From contig CAZPUM010000006.1 in assembly GCA_964589765.1 (NCBI GenBank), positions 1 through 55,167 of the forward strand: a DNA stretch of 55,167 nt, written 5' to 3'. The notes beneath the pieces are model-generated. The model was not told where the DNA came from. It saw only the letters and a program-made list of their open reading frames with translations, and did not search any database. Below are positions 1 to 7,451 of the stretch, one piece after another (within the stretch, counting starts at the first letter, position 1; each line of letters starts with the position of its first letter). This DNA is from UBA525 sp964589765 (GTDB lineage Archaea > Nanobdellota > Nanobdellia > Woesearchaeales > UBA525). Both the position numbers and the translations under genes were made by a program.

Positions 1-312
1 CATCCATCTTTTGAAAAACAGATGTTCATCAAGGAAAGGTACCAGGTAAGCATTATTCTCAGGGTAATTGAACAGGTAAAGTGCACCCTTGGGTTTCAAA
101 ATTCTTATACACTCCTTGAGCCACGCCTTACACCACTTTAGATACTCCTCCTTCTTCATCCTGTCCTTGTACGGACTATTGTACTTCTTACCGATATTAA
201 ATGGAGGATCCGTAATAATAAGGTCAACAGACTCATCAGGCATTGTTTTCATTCCTTTAAGACAGTCTCCAACCTCAATCGAATTGACTTTGAAAGGTTT
301 CTTTCTGACCAT
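1..312 (-). CDS. DNA adenine/cytosine methyltransferase, N-terminal part
   Basis: This is the first 104 residues of a SAM-dependent amino-methyltransferase; the rest lies outside the window. The catalytic motif IV, DPPF, sits at residues 35-38 and is preceded by DLIIT. It comes near the N-terminus before any FxGxG motif, the order seen in beta-class enzymes such as CcrM and many type II modification enzymes. DPPF favours N6-adenine, but N4-cytosine cannot be excluded. The ATG at 312 follows a TATA-like box (TTTATAAA, about 343-353) at roughly leaderless distance. The divergent neighbour at 407 may be a restriction partner. Confidence 0.85.
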   Translation of the reverse strand, partial: MVRKKPFKVNSIEVGDCLKGMKTMPDESVDLIITDPPFNIGKKYNSPYKDRMKKEEYLKWCKAWLKECIRILKPKGALYLFNYPENNAYLVPFLDEHLFFKRWM

Positions 313-377
313 TCACAACACCCAAAAAAATATGGGCCCAGACTATTTATAAAACCTTCTCGAATATGTCCGGTGCG

Positions 378-386
378 CTTATAAAC
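378..386 (+). promoter_or_regulatory. TATA box of the gene at 407
   Basis: CTTATAAAC is centred 25 bases before the ATG at 407, which predicts a leaderless transcript. This spacing recurs at many genes in the window. Confidence 0.55.
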
Positions 387-406
387 AAGAGCACATATGC
401 AATTGT

Positions 407-1261
407 ATGAACATACCTGAGAACATTAAGTCTCAGTACAAAGAATGGGGCATTTCTGAAGATGAGCTAAAATGGTACAACAAGAAACTAGCCATGCCCG
501 TAGACAAGCTCAATGCCAGAGCATTAATGAAAAGAGAGTTGGCCCTAAAAGAAGCTGTAGGACTTCCAAGTGGTCCAGACCAAGAAAACAGAAAGGTCAC
601 GATTATATACAATATCAGGGGTTTTGAAATCGGCGTTGCAAAACCTGGAAAAGAAGCCGCACCTGATTATCAAGGAGTAAAGCACTACAAAACAGGGGTG
701 CGAGGTAACAATATCAACGATATGCTCCCACTTGTACTAAAAGAGGGTAAACCTTTCGGAAAAAACTTAACATTTCAAGAATTTTTCGAAGCCATTGAGA
801 AACTTATGCACGATGACCTTTTCGGACTTGAGGTTATAAGCATGTTATTATTCAGATGCGCATACATGATGGACCACGAAATTAACGGTCAATTAGTAAG
901 ATACAAACCAGACAGAGAAGTAATTGATAGATTAACAAAAAGGATTCCAGAAATAGGAGGGCTCCCAACAGAAGCATTCCTTCACCATTTAGAAATTCTC
1001 GGACTTAATGAAGATGCGAAAGTCACAACTTTAGGTCACAATATCAAAGATGACTATGGCCGCCCCAATACCCTTAGAACAATCTCTCACCTAATCAGTG
1101 TTTTATTACTCAGAAGTTCCCTTTCCAAATTCGCAGGCCAGTTCGCCAGACCCCCGTCAGGAATGGCCCCTATCAACAAGTCAGCCAAGCACATCTACCC
1201 TCTATTGCCGTTACTGAATCCTGATTTAGGAAGTTTTGATGACTCTGCTATTAACAAGTAG
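407..1261 (+). CDS. Unknown protein, possible restriction enzyme partner of the methyltransferase
   Basis: A 284-residue soluble protein with no signal peptide or membrane segment. I do not recognise the family with certainty. The C-terminal third carries a GRPNT motif, then a hydrophobic helix and a segment ending in GMAPI. This layout reminds me of some type II restriction endonucleases. Only the position beside a divergent DNA methyltransferase supports that role; I see no clear PD-(D/E)xK active site. The start is set by the TATA box 25 bases upstream. It may equally be an unrelated DPANN-specific protein. Confidence 0.6.
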   Translation: MNIPENIKSQYKEWGISEDELKWYNKKLAMPVDKLNARALMKRELALKEAVGLPSGPDQENRKVTIIYNIRGFEIGVAKPGKEAAPDYQGVKHYKTGVRGNNINDMLPLVLKEGKPFGKNLTFQEFFEAIEKLMHDDLFGLEVISMLLFRCAYMMDHEINGQLVRYKPDREVIDRLTKRIPEIGGLPTEAFLHHLEILGLNEDAKVTTLGHNIKDDYGRPNTLRTISHLISVLLLRSSLSKFAGQFARPPSGMAPINKSAKHIYPLLPLLNPDLGSFDDSAINK

Positions 1262-1282
1262 AAACCCCATTCTTTGAAAACA

Positions 1283-1447
1283 TTATCTTCCCAACCACAA
1301 TATGTGTAAACCAATACCAAGAAGTATCAAAACAAACCCTAATGTTTTATCCCCCAAAAGCAAGAACAAAATACCTCCAGCAATTAGCATGGCGCTAGGA
1401 TACCTTGCAATAAACTGGAAGGATTGGCCTTTTTTTTGCAGAATCAT
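1283..1447 (-). CDS. Small membrane protein (54 aa)
   Basis: A 54-residue protein with a short basic N-terminus (MILQKKGQ) and two closely spaced hydrophobic stretches, about residues 19-31 and 36-52, so one or two membrane helices. Its ATG overlaps the TGA stop of the upstream gene (ATGA at 1444-1447), which implies translational coupling in an operon with the channel gene. No function can be assigned from sequence. Confidence 0.55.
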   Translation of the reverse strand: MILQKKGQSFQFIARYPSAMLIAGGILFLLLGDKTLGFVLILLGIGLHILWLGR

Positions 1448-1707
1448 TTTTTACCACCACGTTTAGACTCATTCATAAAAACTTTTAGCTCTTTTCGCAC
1501 AAGGGTTCTAACTGAGTATATGTGTCCTAATATTAAACCTGATACCGCATAAATGATACCTGCAACATAAGCCGTCCAGACAAGTGCAACACTGAATTCA
1601 AAACCAAAAGCTGCTAAAACGCCCAGAATCGCAGCAGGAATCGCCAAGAAAGCCATAACCATACCAAGGACTTTAGCCCAGTCCGTAACAAAGTCCATAA
1701 ACCCCAT
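1444..1707 (-). CDS. Small membrane protein (87 aa)
   Basis: Two hydrophobic helices (about residues 15-35 and 40-62 from the chosen start) are followed by a basic tail ending KRGGKK, which suggests a cytoplasmic C-terminus. I chose the ATG at 1707. An upstream in-frame ATG at 1770 would overlap the channel gene by 19 bases and add a polar, atypical leader. The gene sits between the channel gene and a 54-residue membrane protein, probably one operon. I cannot name the family. Confidence 0.55.
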   Translation of the reverse strand: MGFMDFVTDWAKVLGMVMAFLAIPAAILGVLAAFGFEFSVALVWTAYVAGIIYAVSGLILGHIYSVRTLVRKELKVFMNESKRGGKK

Positions 1708-1751
1708 AATGACAGAAACATTACGATAAATAAAAAAGTTACGACAATAAC

Positions 1752-2549
1752 CTACACCTTCCCCCCACACTCATGGCAGTATTTAGCGCTAGCGGAATGA
1801 CCTGTAGCACCGCAATGCGAGCACTTCTTGTGCGTGTGCGACAGCGACATCTTGGCCAACTCAACAGAAAAAACACCTGTTGGCACAGCTATCAAACCAT
1901 AACCAAGTAACATCAAAAATGTGGCAACAACTCGACCTAAAGCAGTCACTGGAGCCAGGTCACCGTAACCAACCGTAGTCAAAGTCACAATAGCCCAATA
2001 CATCCCGTGTAATATTGAATCGAAACCATAAGTAGGACCTTCAACGGCATACATAATTGCACCAGCCACCATCGCGACAGATAACACAGCGAGAACAAAA
2101 ACAAAAATCCGCTGTTTCGACTGTCGCAAAGCTCTAAACAAAATGTTTGCCTCAAATATGTACTTGTTCAAGTGCATGACGTGAAAAATCCTCAACAATC
2201 GTAACACTCGAATCGCTTTCAAAACACCGATGGCAGGATAGACAGCTATCAGATATGTAGGTAAAAATGAAATCAAGTCAACAACCCCAAAGAATGAAAA
2301 CACATATCGCAAAGGTTTGGGGTTAACAAGAATCCTGACAACATACTCAATCGTAAATAATACAGTAAAGAACCATTCTGCCTGGTACAGATAAACTTCA
2401 AAGACAGTTCCAGCCACAGCAGGCAGACTCTTAACTACAATCCCAACTACAGAAAGCAGAATCATCACGAACAGAAAAATATCGAAATCTTTCCCGGCAT
2501 CTGTATCTGAGCTGAATATTACCTTGTACCACTTAGCACGCCAATTCAC
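1752..2549 (-). CDS. Voltage-gated potassium channel with C-terminal zinc ribbon
   Basis: A 265-residue six-helix cation channel. The arginine-rich fourth helix (IRVLRLLRIF) is the voltage sensor. The pore loop carries the potassium selectivity filter TVGYGD at about residues 192-197. After the last helix there is a short linker and a zinc ribbon with CxxC pairs at 243/246 and 258/261, an uncommon cytoplasmic add-on that could be regulatory or for assembly. A TATA-like TATTTAAATA box near 2573 places the ATG at 2549 at leaderless distance. It is likely the first gene of an operon with two small membrane proteins. Confidence 0.9.
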   Translation of the reverse strand: MNWRAKWYKVIFSSDTDAGKDFDIFLFVMILLSVVGIVVKSLPAVAGTVFEVYLYQAEWFFTVLFTIEYVVRILVNPKPLRYVFSFFGVVDLISFLPTYLIAVYPAIGVLKAIRVLRLLRIFHVMHLNKYIFEANILFRALRQSKQRIFVFVLAVLSVAMVAGAIMYAVEGPTYGFDSILHGMYWAIVTLTTVGYGDLAPVTALGRVVATFLMLLGYGLIAVPTGVFSVELAKMSLSHTHKKCSHCGATGHSASAKYCHECGGKV

Positions 2550-2644
2550 AATAACAAGCAGAAAATTCTATTTAAATAGGTTCTGGAGAGAAGCACTGGA
2601 CAGACGTTCATAAATGTTTTAACGGACAAGTGAATACTAATATT

Positions 2645-3961
2645 ATGGTCGGTGAGGAGTTCATTGACACACTAGACATTAGAAAGTTTGTAGTAATACC
2701 TAGAGAGATTCCACTTGACGAAATTCGATCCGTTGCTACAGAAAATGGTTTTGAATTGAATCCAACCCCTGGTTTCGAAACAGGTTTATACACTCTGGAC
2801 ATATATGGAGTTCCTCACAACGAATATGAGGAGACTATCGAAAAAGTTCAAAGCGTTAGTGAACACATTAAGAACAGACAAATTGAACTATTAGAACTTG
2901 AAAAAGACAACATTCAAATTGAAAGTAAATTATCCGGACTTGTTGCCAGGTTTATAACTCAAAGTAACAATAATTTTGGAGGTGGCAGCGATAAAGCATT
3001 TCTTCTATTACAGAGCGTTCTTGGAGACTTACAAACCGGAGATATTGATGGAGTCAACCTTCTTGATACAAGAACACTTGGATTATTGGCCAACGCCACA
3101 GTTTCCAAATCCCCACAAGAAGCCGAAAATAACATTATTTCTGCCATGAAAGAAACACTAATCCAGATTAGAAAAATAAGTCTTTTGCTAATGTTTGAAA
3201 CTATCTCCGTCACACTAGTAAATATTCGACCCAAAAAAGGAAAAGTTATTCCTTTTGATGACACAAACACGTTTCTTGACAGACCTCATGAATTGATTCA
3301 AATACCTATGGGACATACCAAAGAAACCATAGCTTTCGCAGAAAGCGAATTGAGCATCATAGCATTCAATATGGGAAAGAAAAAGCAGAACGCGTTAATA
3401 CCTTTCATTTTCAACACGGTTCTTCAGAAAAGCTCACAAAGGTTCCGTATTAGCTACACGAACATTATTCTTACTGCGATGGAACGAATTGAAGAAGAAG
3501 CATACCATCAAATGTCCGGCCTAGAATACAATTTCTCAAAAGCATCTGTTAAAGATATTGAAAAAATCCAGAAAATCACTGAAGAAACAATGAACTTTTA
3601 CTACAGGATGACCCTGTCTTTCAGAAACCAAATTCTTAATCTGAACCAACAACTAAGAATCACATTGAAAGGATCTTACACAAGGAACATCAACCGATTT
3701 GTAGGTGGCGCCATTTCTGAAAAAATCAGGACTCTATCCCCTCTATCTTTACTACCCGCCATGGAAGAACAAGAAACACGAATGGACGCCAACATAAAAA
3801 GAACATCCAAGCTCAAAAGTGAGCTCATTTCAAAGATGGAAGAGATTAAACAGGCAAAAATTGAACAGAACCCTTTCCTAGTCAAAAAAATATGGAACGA
3901 ATGCAAAGATTTGTTAAGCAAAACCGGGGCAGAGCTAATGGATAAGCAACTAAAAAGATGA
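2645..3961 (+). CDS. Unknown soluble protein with coiled-coil segments
   Basis: About 438 residues, rich in charged helices. Coiled-coil-like stretches occur at about residues 65-95 and near the C-terminus (EIKQAKIEQ region). There is no signal peptide, membrane helix or known catalytic motif. The ATG at 2645 (MVGEEF) fits a TATA-like box near 2611 better than the in-frame ATG at 2630. It is divergent from the channel operon. The stop overlaps an ATG of the same operon (ATGA at 3958). No family recognised. Confidence 0.65.
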   Translation: MVGEEFIDTLDIRKFVVIPREIPLDEIRSVATENGFELNPTPGFETGLYTLDIYGVPHNEYEETIEKVQSVSEHIKNRQIELLELEKDNIQIESKLSGLVARFITQSNNNFGGGSDKAFLLLQSVLGDLQTGDIDGVNLLDTRTLGLLANATVSKSPQEAENNIISAMKETLIQIRKISLLLMFETISVTLVNIRPKKGKVIPFDDTNTFLDRPHELIQIPMGHTKETIAFAESELSIIAFNMGKKKQNALIPFIFNTVLQKSSQRFRISYTNIILTAMERIEEEAYHQMSGLEYNFSKASVKDIEKIQKITEETMNFYYRMTLSFRNQILNLNQQLRITLKGSYTRNINRFVGGAISEKIRTLSPLSLLPAMEEQETRMDANIKRTSKLKSELISKMEEIKQAKIEQNPFLVKKIWNECKDLLSKTGAELMDKQLKR

Positions 3962-3987
3962 TATTTATAAACAAAGAGGTAACCAAC

Positions 3988-4155
3988 ATGACTATGACCA
4001 AAGCAAGAACCGTTGAGGAAGCATTGAGCGTACTTAATCTTGCATCAAGTACAGCAGTTCTGTCCGAGTTGTCAGATGAGACACTGGAGTTCTCAGAGTT
4101 CAAGCACAAAAGACTTAGAAACGCATCTGAAAAACTTCTAATAAAGAAAAACTAA
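3988..4155 (+). CDS. Small unknown protein (55 aa)
   Basis: A 55-residue helical protein starting MTMTKARTVEEAL. I chose the ATG at 3988 because GAGGT (3976-3980) lies seven bases upstream; an ATG at 3958 overlapping the previous stop is also possible. A TATA-like ATATTTATAAAC also lies just upstream. Its stop is four bases from the end of a convergent antitoxin-like pseudogene, the same tail-to-tail arrangement as two later units. Its sequence does not resemble RelE. Confidence 0.5.
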   Translation: MTMTKARTVEEALSVLNLASSTAVLSELSDETLEFSEFKHKRLRNASEKLLIKKN

Positions 4156-4158
4156 GAA

Positions 4159-4312
4159 TTACTTCACCAACTTAAACTCACCAGACTCGTCTAATTCATA
4201 GATAATCCCCTTTTTAGCAGCCTTCTTCTAATTATTCTTCTACATCAAATTCGACATCAAGCCGCTTCAAACGCTCATACTCCTTCTTAGGAATCGTCAC
4301 CATTTCGACCAT
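4159..4312 (-). pseudogene. Degenerate copy of a short antitoxin-like gene
   Basis: The N-terminal part (MVEMVTIPKKEYERLK) matches the intact copies at 4674-4829 and 5142-5273. After DVEFDVEE the frame meets a TAA; a shifted frame then continues as KKAAKKGIIYELDESG and ends KLVK. The intact copy reads QMEEGLRAAKKGIL at this point, so this copy has a stop and a small deletion with frameshift. A sequencing error is possible, but a stop plus an indel favours decay. Confidence 0.6.
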
Positions 4313-4407
4313 AAACAACAGATAACAAAACCGATTTTTAACACTAACGGAAAACCCTCCGGAAACAGAGAAACAGGCATTCTAAAGGGAATTAAGTAAT
4401 ACTCCTC

Positions 4408-4684
4408 ATGCACATAATCGTTCTTGACAATGTAGCCAGATTGGTTCTAAATAGCTCTGACAGACTCGTGTTGGAGAAAATCCTGGATAATATATCCATT
4501 CGCTCGGGAAAAAGACTGCGNNNNNNNNNNNNNNNNNNNNNNNNNNNNNNNNNNNNNNNNNNNNNNNNNNNNNNNNNNNNNNNNNNNNNNNNNNNNNNNN
4601 NNNNNNNNNNNNNNNNNNNNAATAATCGACAAAATCATAAGAAACAAACAAGACTATGACGACATTGCAAAATCTAAAGCCTAA
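4408..4684 (+). CDS. RelE/ParE-like toxin interrupted by an assembly gap
   Basis: The N-terminal part before the gap (MHIIVLDNVARL ... ILDNISIRSGKRL) has the RelE/ParE pattern: an initial strand, two helices, then the GK(R/P)L turn. After the gap one frame gives a C-terminal helix, IIDKIIRNKQDYDDIAKSKA, ending at 4684. The 100-N gap is of unknown true length, so the two parts are joined by inference. The stop overlaps the end of the convergent antitoxin-like gene by 11 bases. RelE toxins are ribosome-dependent mRNA nucleases, but activity here is not shown. Confidence 0.4.
4521..4620. other. Assembly gap (100 N)
   Basis: Exactly 100 unknown bases; this is a conventional placeholder, so the real length is unknown. 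The flanking region has several diverged copies of one module, which explains why assembly failed here. Confidence 0.95.
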
Positions 4685-4829
4685 CCATCTTTCCGTCCTT
4701 CATATGATACAAAATGCCCTTTTTTGCAGCTCTCAAACCTTCTTCCATCTGTTCCTCGACATCAAATTCGACATCAAGCCGCTTCAACCTTTCATACTCC
4801 TTACGAGGAATCGTAACCATCTCTTCCAT
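4674..4829 (-). CDS. Short antitoxin-like protein, copy 2
   Basis: Fifty-one residues: MEEMVTIPRKEYERLKRL followed by an acidic helix and the tail KGILYHMKDGKMVRL. A short strand with VTIP(K/R)KEYERLK and a following helix is typical of small archaeal antitoxins paired with RelE/VapC toxins. The first eight codons lie in the 151-bp direct repeat shared with copy 3. It is convergent with, and overlaps, the RelE-like ORF ending at 4684, whereas antitoxin genes normally precede the toxin in the same direction. Confidence 0.6.
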   Translation of the reverse strand: MEEMVTIPRKEYERLKRLDVEFDVEEQMEEGLRAAKKGILYHMKDGKMVRL

Positions 4830-4956
4830 AACAACAAATAACCGAGTTTCAGTTTAAAATTTTAACCAAAAAACTACCGGAAAAAAGGTGTGGGGGGCCC
4901 AAACCCCTAGAAGCGTGGGACAGGTGGGCCTAAAAAGATAAAGTGCGAATGAAGGT
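4806..4956. repeat. 151-bp perfect direct repeat, copy A
   Basis: Identical over 151 bases to 5250-5400. It covers the first codons of an antitoxin-like gene (minus strand), its upstream region, a G/C-rich stretch with inverted arms GGCCCA/TGGGCC, and a plus-strand ATG. At this copy the right edge is fused to the body of a RelE-like ORF (VWATIDALS...). The identity suggests recent duplication or an assembly duplication beside the gap. Confidence 0.85.
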
Positions 4957-5149
4957 CTGGGCAACTATTGACGCATTAAGCAACCCGACTGGAAAAAGGT
5001 TAAACAAATACTTATTCGAGAAGAAAATAAAGGAAAGAAGACTTTACTTCACCATATACAACAATGCGGTTTTCGTCCTAGCGTTCAAACATAAAAAAGA
5101 GACAATAGACTTCTTGACTGAGCGATTAAGAAAAAAAAGGCCTACCTAA
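4949..5149 (+). CDS. RelE-like toxin, probably lacking its normal N-terminus
   Basis: About 66 residues. The stretch NPTGKRLNKYL and the later strand pair RRLYFTIYNNAVFVLAFKHKK match the RelE/ParE core (GKxL turn, then xYRxxYxI...VxxLxxxHKK). The normal first strand and helix are missing; the reading frame enters from the 151-bp repeat, which supplies only the start (ATG at 4949, or GTG at 4943). It therefore looks like a 5'-truncated toxin joined to a duplicated promoter. It overlaps the convergent antitoxin-like gene by eight bases at the stops. Confidence 0.5.
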   Translation: MKVWATIDALSNPTGKRLNKYLFEKKIKERRLYFTIYNNAVFVLAFKHKKETIDFLTERLRKKRPT

Positions 5150-5273
5150 CTCTAATAACTCTGCCCTTCTCAAAGTCATCCATACTTCTCTCAAGACTAG
5201 CAATAAGCTCGTCTTCCTCAATCTTCTTCAACCTTTCATACTCCTTCTTAGGAATCGTAACCATCTCTTCCAT
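5142..5273 (-). CDS. Short antitoxin-like protein, copy 3
   Basis: Forty-three residues: MEEMVTIPKKEYERLKKI, then EEDELIASLERSMDDFEKG and a basic tail RVIRVR. The first half is nearly the same as copy 2; the second half has diverged, as happens when antitoxins are tuned to different toxins. It is tail-to-tail with the truncated RelE-like ORF (eight-base overlap). Confidence 0.6.
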   Translation of the reverse strand: MEEMVTIPKKEYERLKKIEEDELIASLERSMDDFEKGRVIRVR

Positions 5274-5400
5274 AACAACAAATAACCGAGTTTCAGTTTA
5301 AAATTTTAACCAAAAAACTACCGGAAAAAAGGTGTGGGGGGCCCAAACCCCTAGAAGCGTGGGACAGGTGGGCCTAAAAAGATAAAGTGCGAATGAAGGT
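5250..5400. repeat. 151-bp perfect direct repeat, copy B
   Basis: Second copy of the repeat at 4806-4956, offset by 444 bases. Its right edge meets the end of a 42-residue minus-strand ORF rather than a RelE-like body. The arms GGCCCA and TGGGCC can pair across the G/C-rich part. Confidence 0.85.
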
Positions 5401-5528
5401 TACAAAGGCGGTCCCTTGACGTCAGAGAACCGGTGTGTCCCGTGGCACGGGATCATCAATTCTCTCCTAACATCGGTGAAGAGCTCGCCTCCGTAGTGCA
5501 GGTCTTGTTCAAACATCGATTGCGTCAT
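5400..5528 (-). CDS. Small unknown protein (42 aa)
   Basis: Starts MTQSMFEQDLHYGGELF and ends SDVKGPPL. A GAGGTGGT Shine-Dalgarno site precedes the ATG at 5528, and a TATA box (GTATATAAA on the minus strand, 5564-5572) lies about 40 bases upstream, so the gene is probably real despite its size. It has one Cys and several His residues but no known motif. Its stop codon touches the edge of the 151-bp repeat. Confidence 0.5.
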   Translation of the reverse strand: MTQSMFEQDLHYGGELFTDVRRELMIPCHGTHRFSDVKGPPL

Positions 5529-5563
5529 TTTCAACCACCTCTACAACCACCATAGACGACCCT

Positions 5564-5572
5564 GTTTATATA
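5564..5572 (-). promoter_or_regulatory. TATA box of the 42-aa gene
   Basis: GTATATAAA on the minus strand predicts a transcript start near 5540, leaving a short leader with the GAGGTGGT ribosome site before the ATG at 5528. Confidence 0.5.
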
Positions 5573-5641
5573 CTCCCAGAAGCTGTCCTCTAGAAACGAA
5601 ATACACAAACCTTAAAAAACGATTACTGACAAAGCTACATA

Positions 5642-6283
5642 ATGGGACTGGGGCCTGAGTGGTTTTATGGGATTGATGCCTTAGCAGACACAATCTTTTT
5701 CGTCGTTACTCTGCTGGTAGCAGTCTCATCCTACAAGGCCTATAAGTTCTTCGGCAAAAGAGAATACAGGCTTCTGAGCATAGGGTTTGTTATCCTATCG
5801 GCAAGCTACCTGGCTCTCGCATTCGGAAACTTTTTCAGGTATATGCTTGAGACAAACTTAGCCTGGAACTTAAGAGAGGTCATTATCGGCACAAATCTAG
5901 GCTGGTTCACACACTCTCTACTATTCCTGACGGGCTTACTAATCCTTATAGCACTGTACCATAAAATCATCAACAGTTCTGTACAGATACTGATTTTCTT
6001 ACTAACAATATTCGGGTTCCTTCTAAGTGGCCACCTAACAAGCGGATTCTACATTCTTACAGCGATACTCCTATTGTTCATTATAGTAAAGCAGTGGGAG
6101 ATTTACAAAAAGAAAAAGAAAACACCTGCCCTGTTCGTGGCGCTAGGTTTCACACTATTGTTCATAGGTGAGATTGTTTTAAGCGTCGCATTGTTCGGGC
6201 AGATGTACTATGCTATCGGACACCTAGTGGCACTTGTTGGATTCGTATGTATCCTAATAAGCCAGTTACAGGTGATGAGATGA
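5642..6283 (+). CDS. Polytopic membrane protein, possible sensor for the adjacent winged-helix protein
   Basis: A 213-residue protein with about seven hydrophobic helices and no soluble domain. A basic loop (YKKKKKTP) lies before the last two helices. Its stop overlaps the ATG of a winged-helix regulator (ATGA at 6280-6283), so the two are translationally coupled. Similar membrane protein/wHTH pairs occur in archaea, where the membrane protein is thought to control the regulator. This is inference from context; I see no ligand motif. Confidence 0.75.
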   Translation: MGLGPEWFYGIDALADTIFFVVTLLVAVSSYKAYKFFGKREYRLLSIGFVILSASYLALAFGNFFRYMLETNLAWNLREVIIGTNLGWFTHSLLFLTGLLILIALYHKIINSSVQILIFLLTIFGFLLSGHLTSGFYILTAILLLFIIVKQWEIYKKKKKTPALFVALGFTLLFIGEIVLSVALFGQMYYAIGHLVALVGFVCILISQLQVMR

Positions 6284-6546
6284 AGCGTGGAAGAGTAGAG
6301 ATAATACACTCAATGTTGTCAGCCACGCAAAAAGCCGGCGGTTCCATCAAACCAACACATATGCTCTACAAGGCCAACCTGTCCCACGACGCGATGAAGC
6401 GTTACACTCAGGAACTTATCGATTCTGAAATGCTTGAAGAAGTGAAAGAGAAAAGCAAGAAGCGGTACAAGATTACAGACAAGGGATACCATTTCTTGTC
6501 TGAATATAAGAGATTCTCAGAACTGGCAGACGCTTTCGGAATTTAG
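6280..6546 (+). CDS. Winged-helix DNA-binding protein
   Basis: Eighty-eight residues: helices RGRVEIIHSMLSA, then KPTHMLYKANLSHDAMKRYTQELIDSEMLEE (recognition helix) and a wing (KKRYKITDKGYHFL). The pattern YKANLSxxxxKxYxxxLxxxxxL...Y.(I/L)TxKG is that of archaeal one-domain regulators of the ArnR/COG3432 type. The ATG at 6280 overlaps the stop of the membrane gene. The stop overlaps by four bases the stop of the convergent lipoprotein gene. Confidence 0.8.
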   Translation: MKRGRVEIIHSMLSATQKAGGSIKPTHMLYKANLSHDAMKRYTQELIDSEMLEEVKEKSKKRYKITDKGYHFLSEYKRFSELADAFGI

Positions 6547-7403
6547 TACTTAACTGTAAACATGAACGCATTATGGTCTGAACCTTCTGTTTCAATTTTT
6601 TCATAAGAAGCATTCTTGTGACCTCTGAAAAGACACCTGTCAAGACCATCCCCACGAACATCTTCAAAACCTTCCTCAACCATAATGTCTACACCACGCT
6701 CGCTATTTCCCGCAGCGTTTAAATCGCCGCAGTAAGCGTCAACAAACCCTTCCTCTTCAGGAAACAGAGACAGAGCGTATTCAAACTGTTTCGCTCTACG
6801 CTTGTCCCAAGCGAATGGTTCGTTGTGAACATTCAACAAACGAAGTGTCCTACCATCCTCAAGAGGTAGTTCTGTGTAAACACCTATACGCTGAATGAGG
6901 TGCTTCTTGCCAAGCCCTTTAGCATTAACCGTTGGCAGGGAATAAACAGCAGGCTCCTCAAGAGGAAACTCAGACATTGTGGCTTGGCCGTACTCGTCAA
7001 ATTTGTATGGCCAGTCTTTTTTCAATATTTGATGGAAAGGAGCGAAAACAACATTCATACCATCAGCATTAATCCACTCCCACGCGTTGCGTGGAATCTC
7101 CTGGAAGAGCGCAACGTCAGGATTTTGCTCTTCCAGCAAACGGTTTACAGATTCAGTAACCTTCTCGGTTTTCGCGAAGCGCTGAACGTTGTAAATAAGA
7201 ATCGACATCTCGTTCGGGGCAGGAGGACTTCCAATATCCCGAACGAACAAACGTTCCTGCGGAGTATGACCCTCGGGCAAAACAACATTTTCAGTAGGTG
7301 CCCGAGTTGTATAGCCGTGCACTGCACGGTTTACCATCTTGATGTTGCCTACGCAACCAGTAAGCAGACCAACACAAGCAAGTGCCACCAAAGATTTCTT
7401 CAT
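6543..7403 (-). CDS. Secreted lipoprotein of the endonuclease/exonuclease/phosphatase fold
   Basis: 286 residues. A signal peptide ends in the lipobox LLTGC, so it is probably a lipid-anchored extracellular protein. The catalytic fold shows its metal and active-site motifs in order: IYNVQRF (NxxxF), LFQEI (metal-binding Glu), LNVHNEP, YCGDLNA (GDxN) and GSDHNAF (SDH). These are the DNase I/phosphodiesterase signatures, so it may degrade extracellular DNA, RNA or phospholipids. Substrate cannot be read from sequence. Bacterial-style lipoboxes occur in several archaea. Confidence 0.8.
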   Translation of the reverse strand: MKKSLVALACVGLLTGCVGNIKMVNRAVHGYTTRAPTENVVLPEGHTPQERLFVRDIGSPPAPNEMSILIYNVQRFAKTEKVTESVNRLLEEQNPDVALFQEIPRNAWEWINADGMNVVFAPFHQILKKDWPYKFDEYGQATMSEFPLEEPAVYSLPTVNAKGLGKKHLIQRIGVYTELPLEDGRTLRLLNVHNEPFAWDKRRAKQFEYALSLFPEEEGFVDAYCGDLNAAGNSERGVDIMVEEGFEDVRGDGLDRCLFRGHKNASYEKIETEGSDHNAFMFTVKY

Positions 7404-7451
7404 AGACCTTTAGAAGCCCCTCTCAACTTTAAAGAGTTGCTATAGAGATTA

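Noticed and set aside
1708..1770. Upstream start for the small membrane protein
   Set aside because: It would overlap the channel gene and add a polar leader; the ATG at 1707 begins a normal membrane protein, though this is not proven.
4406..4659. ORFs that run through the 100-N gap in several frames
   Set aside because: The Ns give open frames by default; only the RelE-like parts on each side of the gap have protein-like sequence.
4806..5400. CRISPR-like or insertion-sequence repeat
   Set aside because: Only two copies, no regular spacers, no transposase and no terminal inverted repeats or target duplications.
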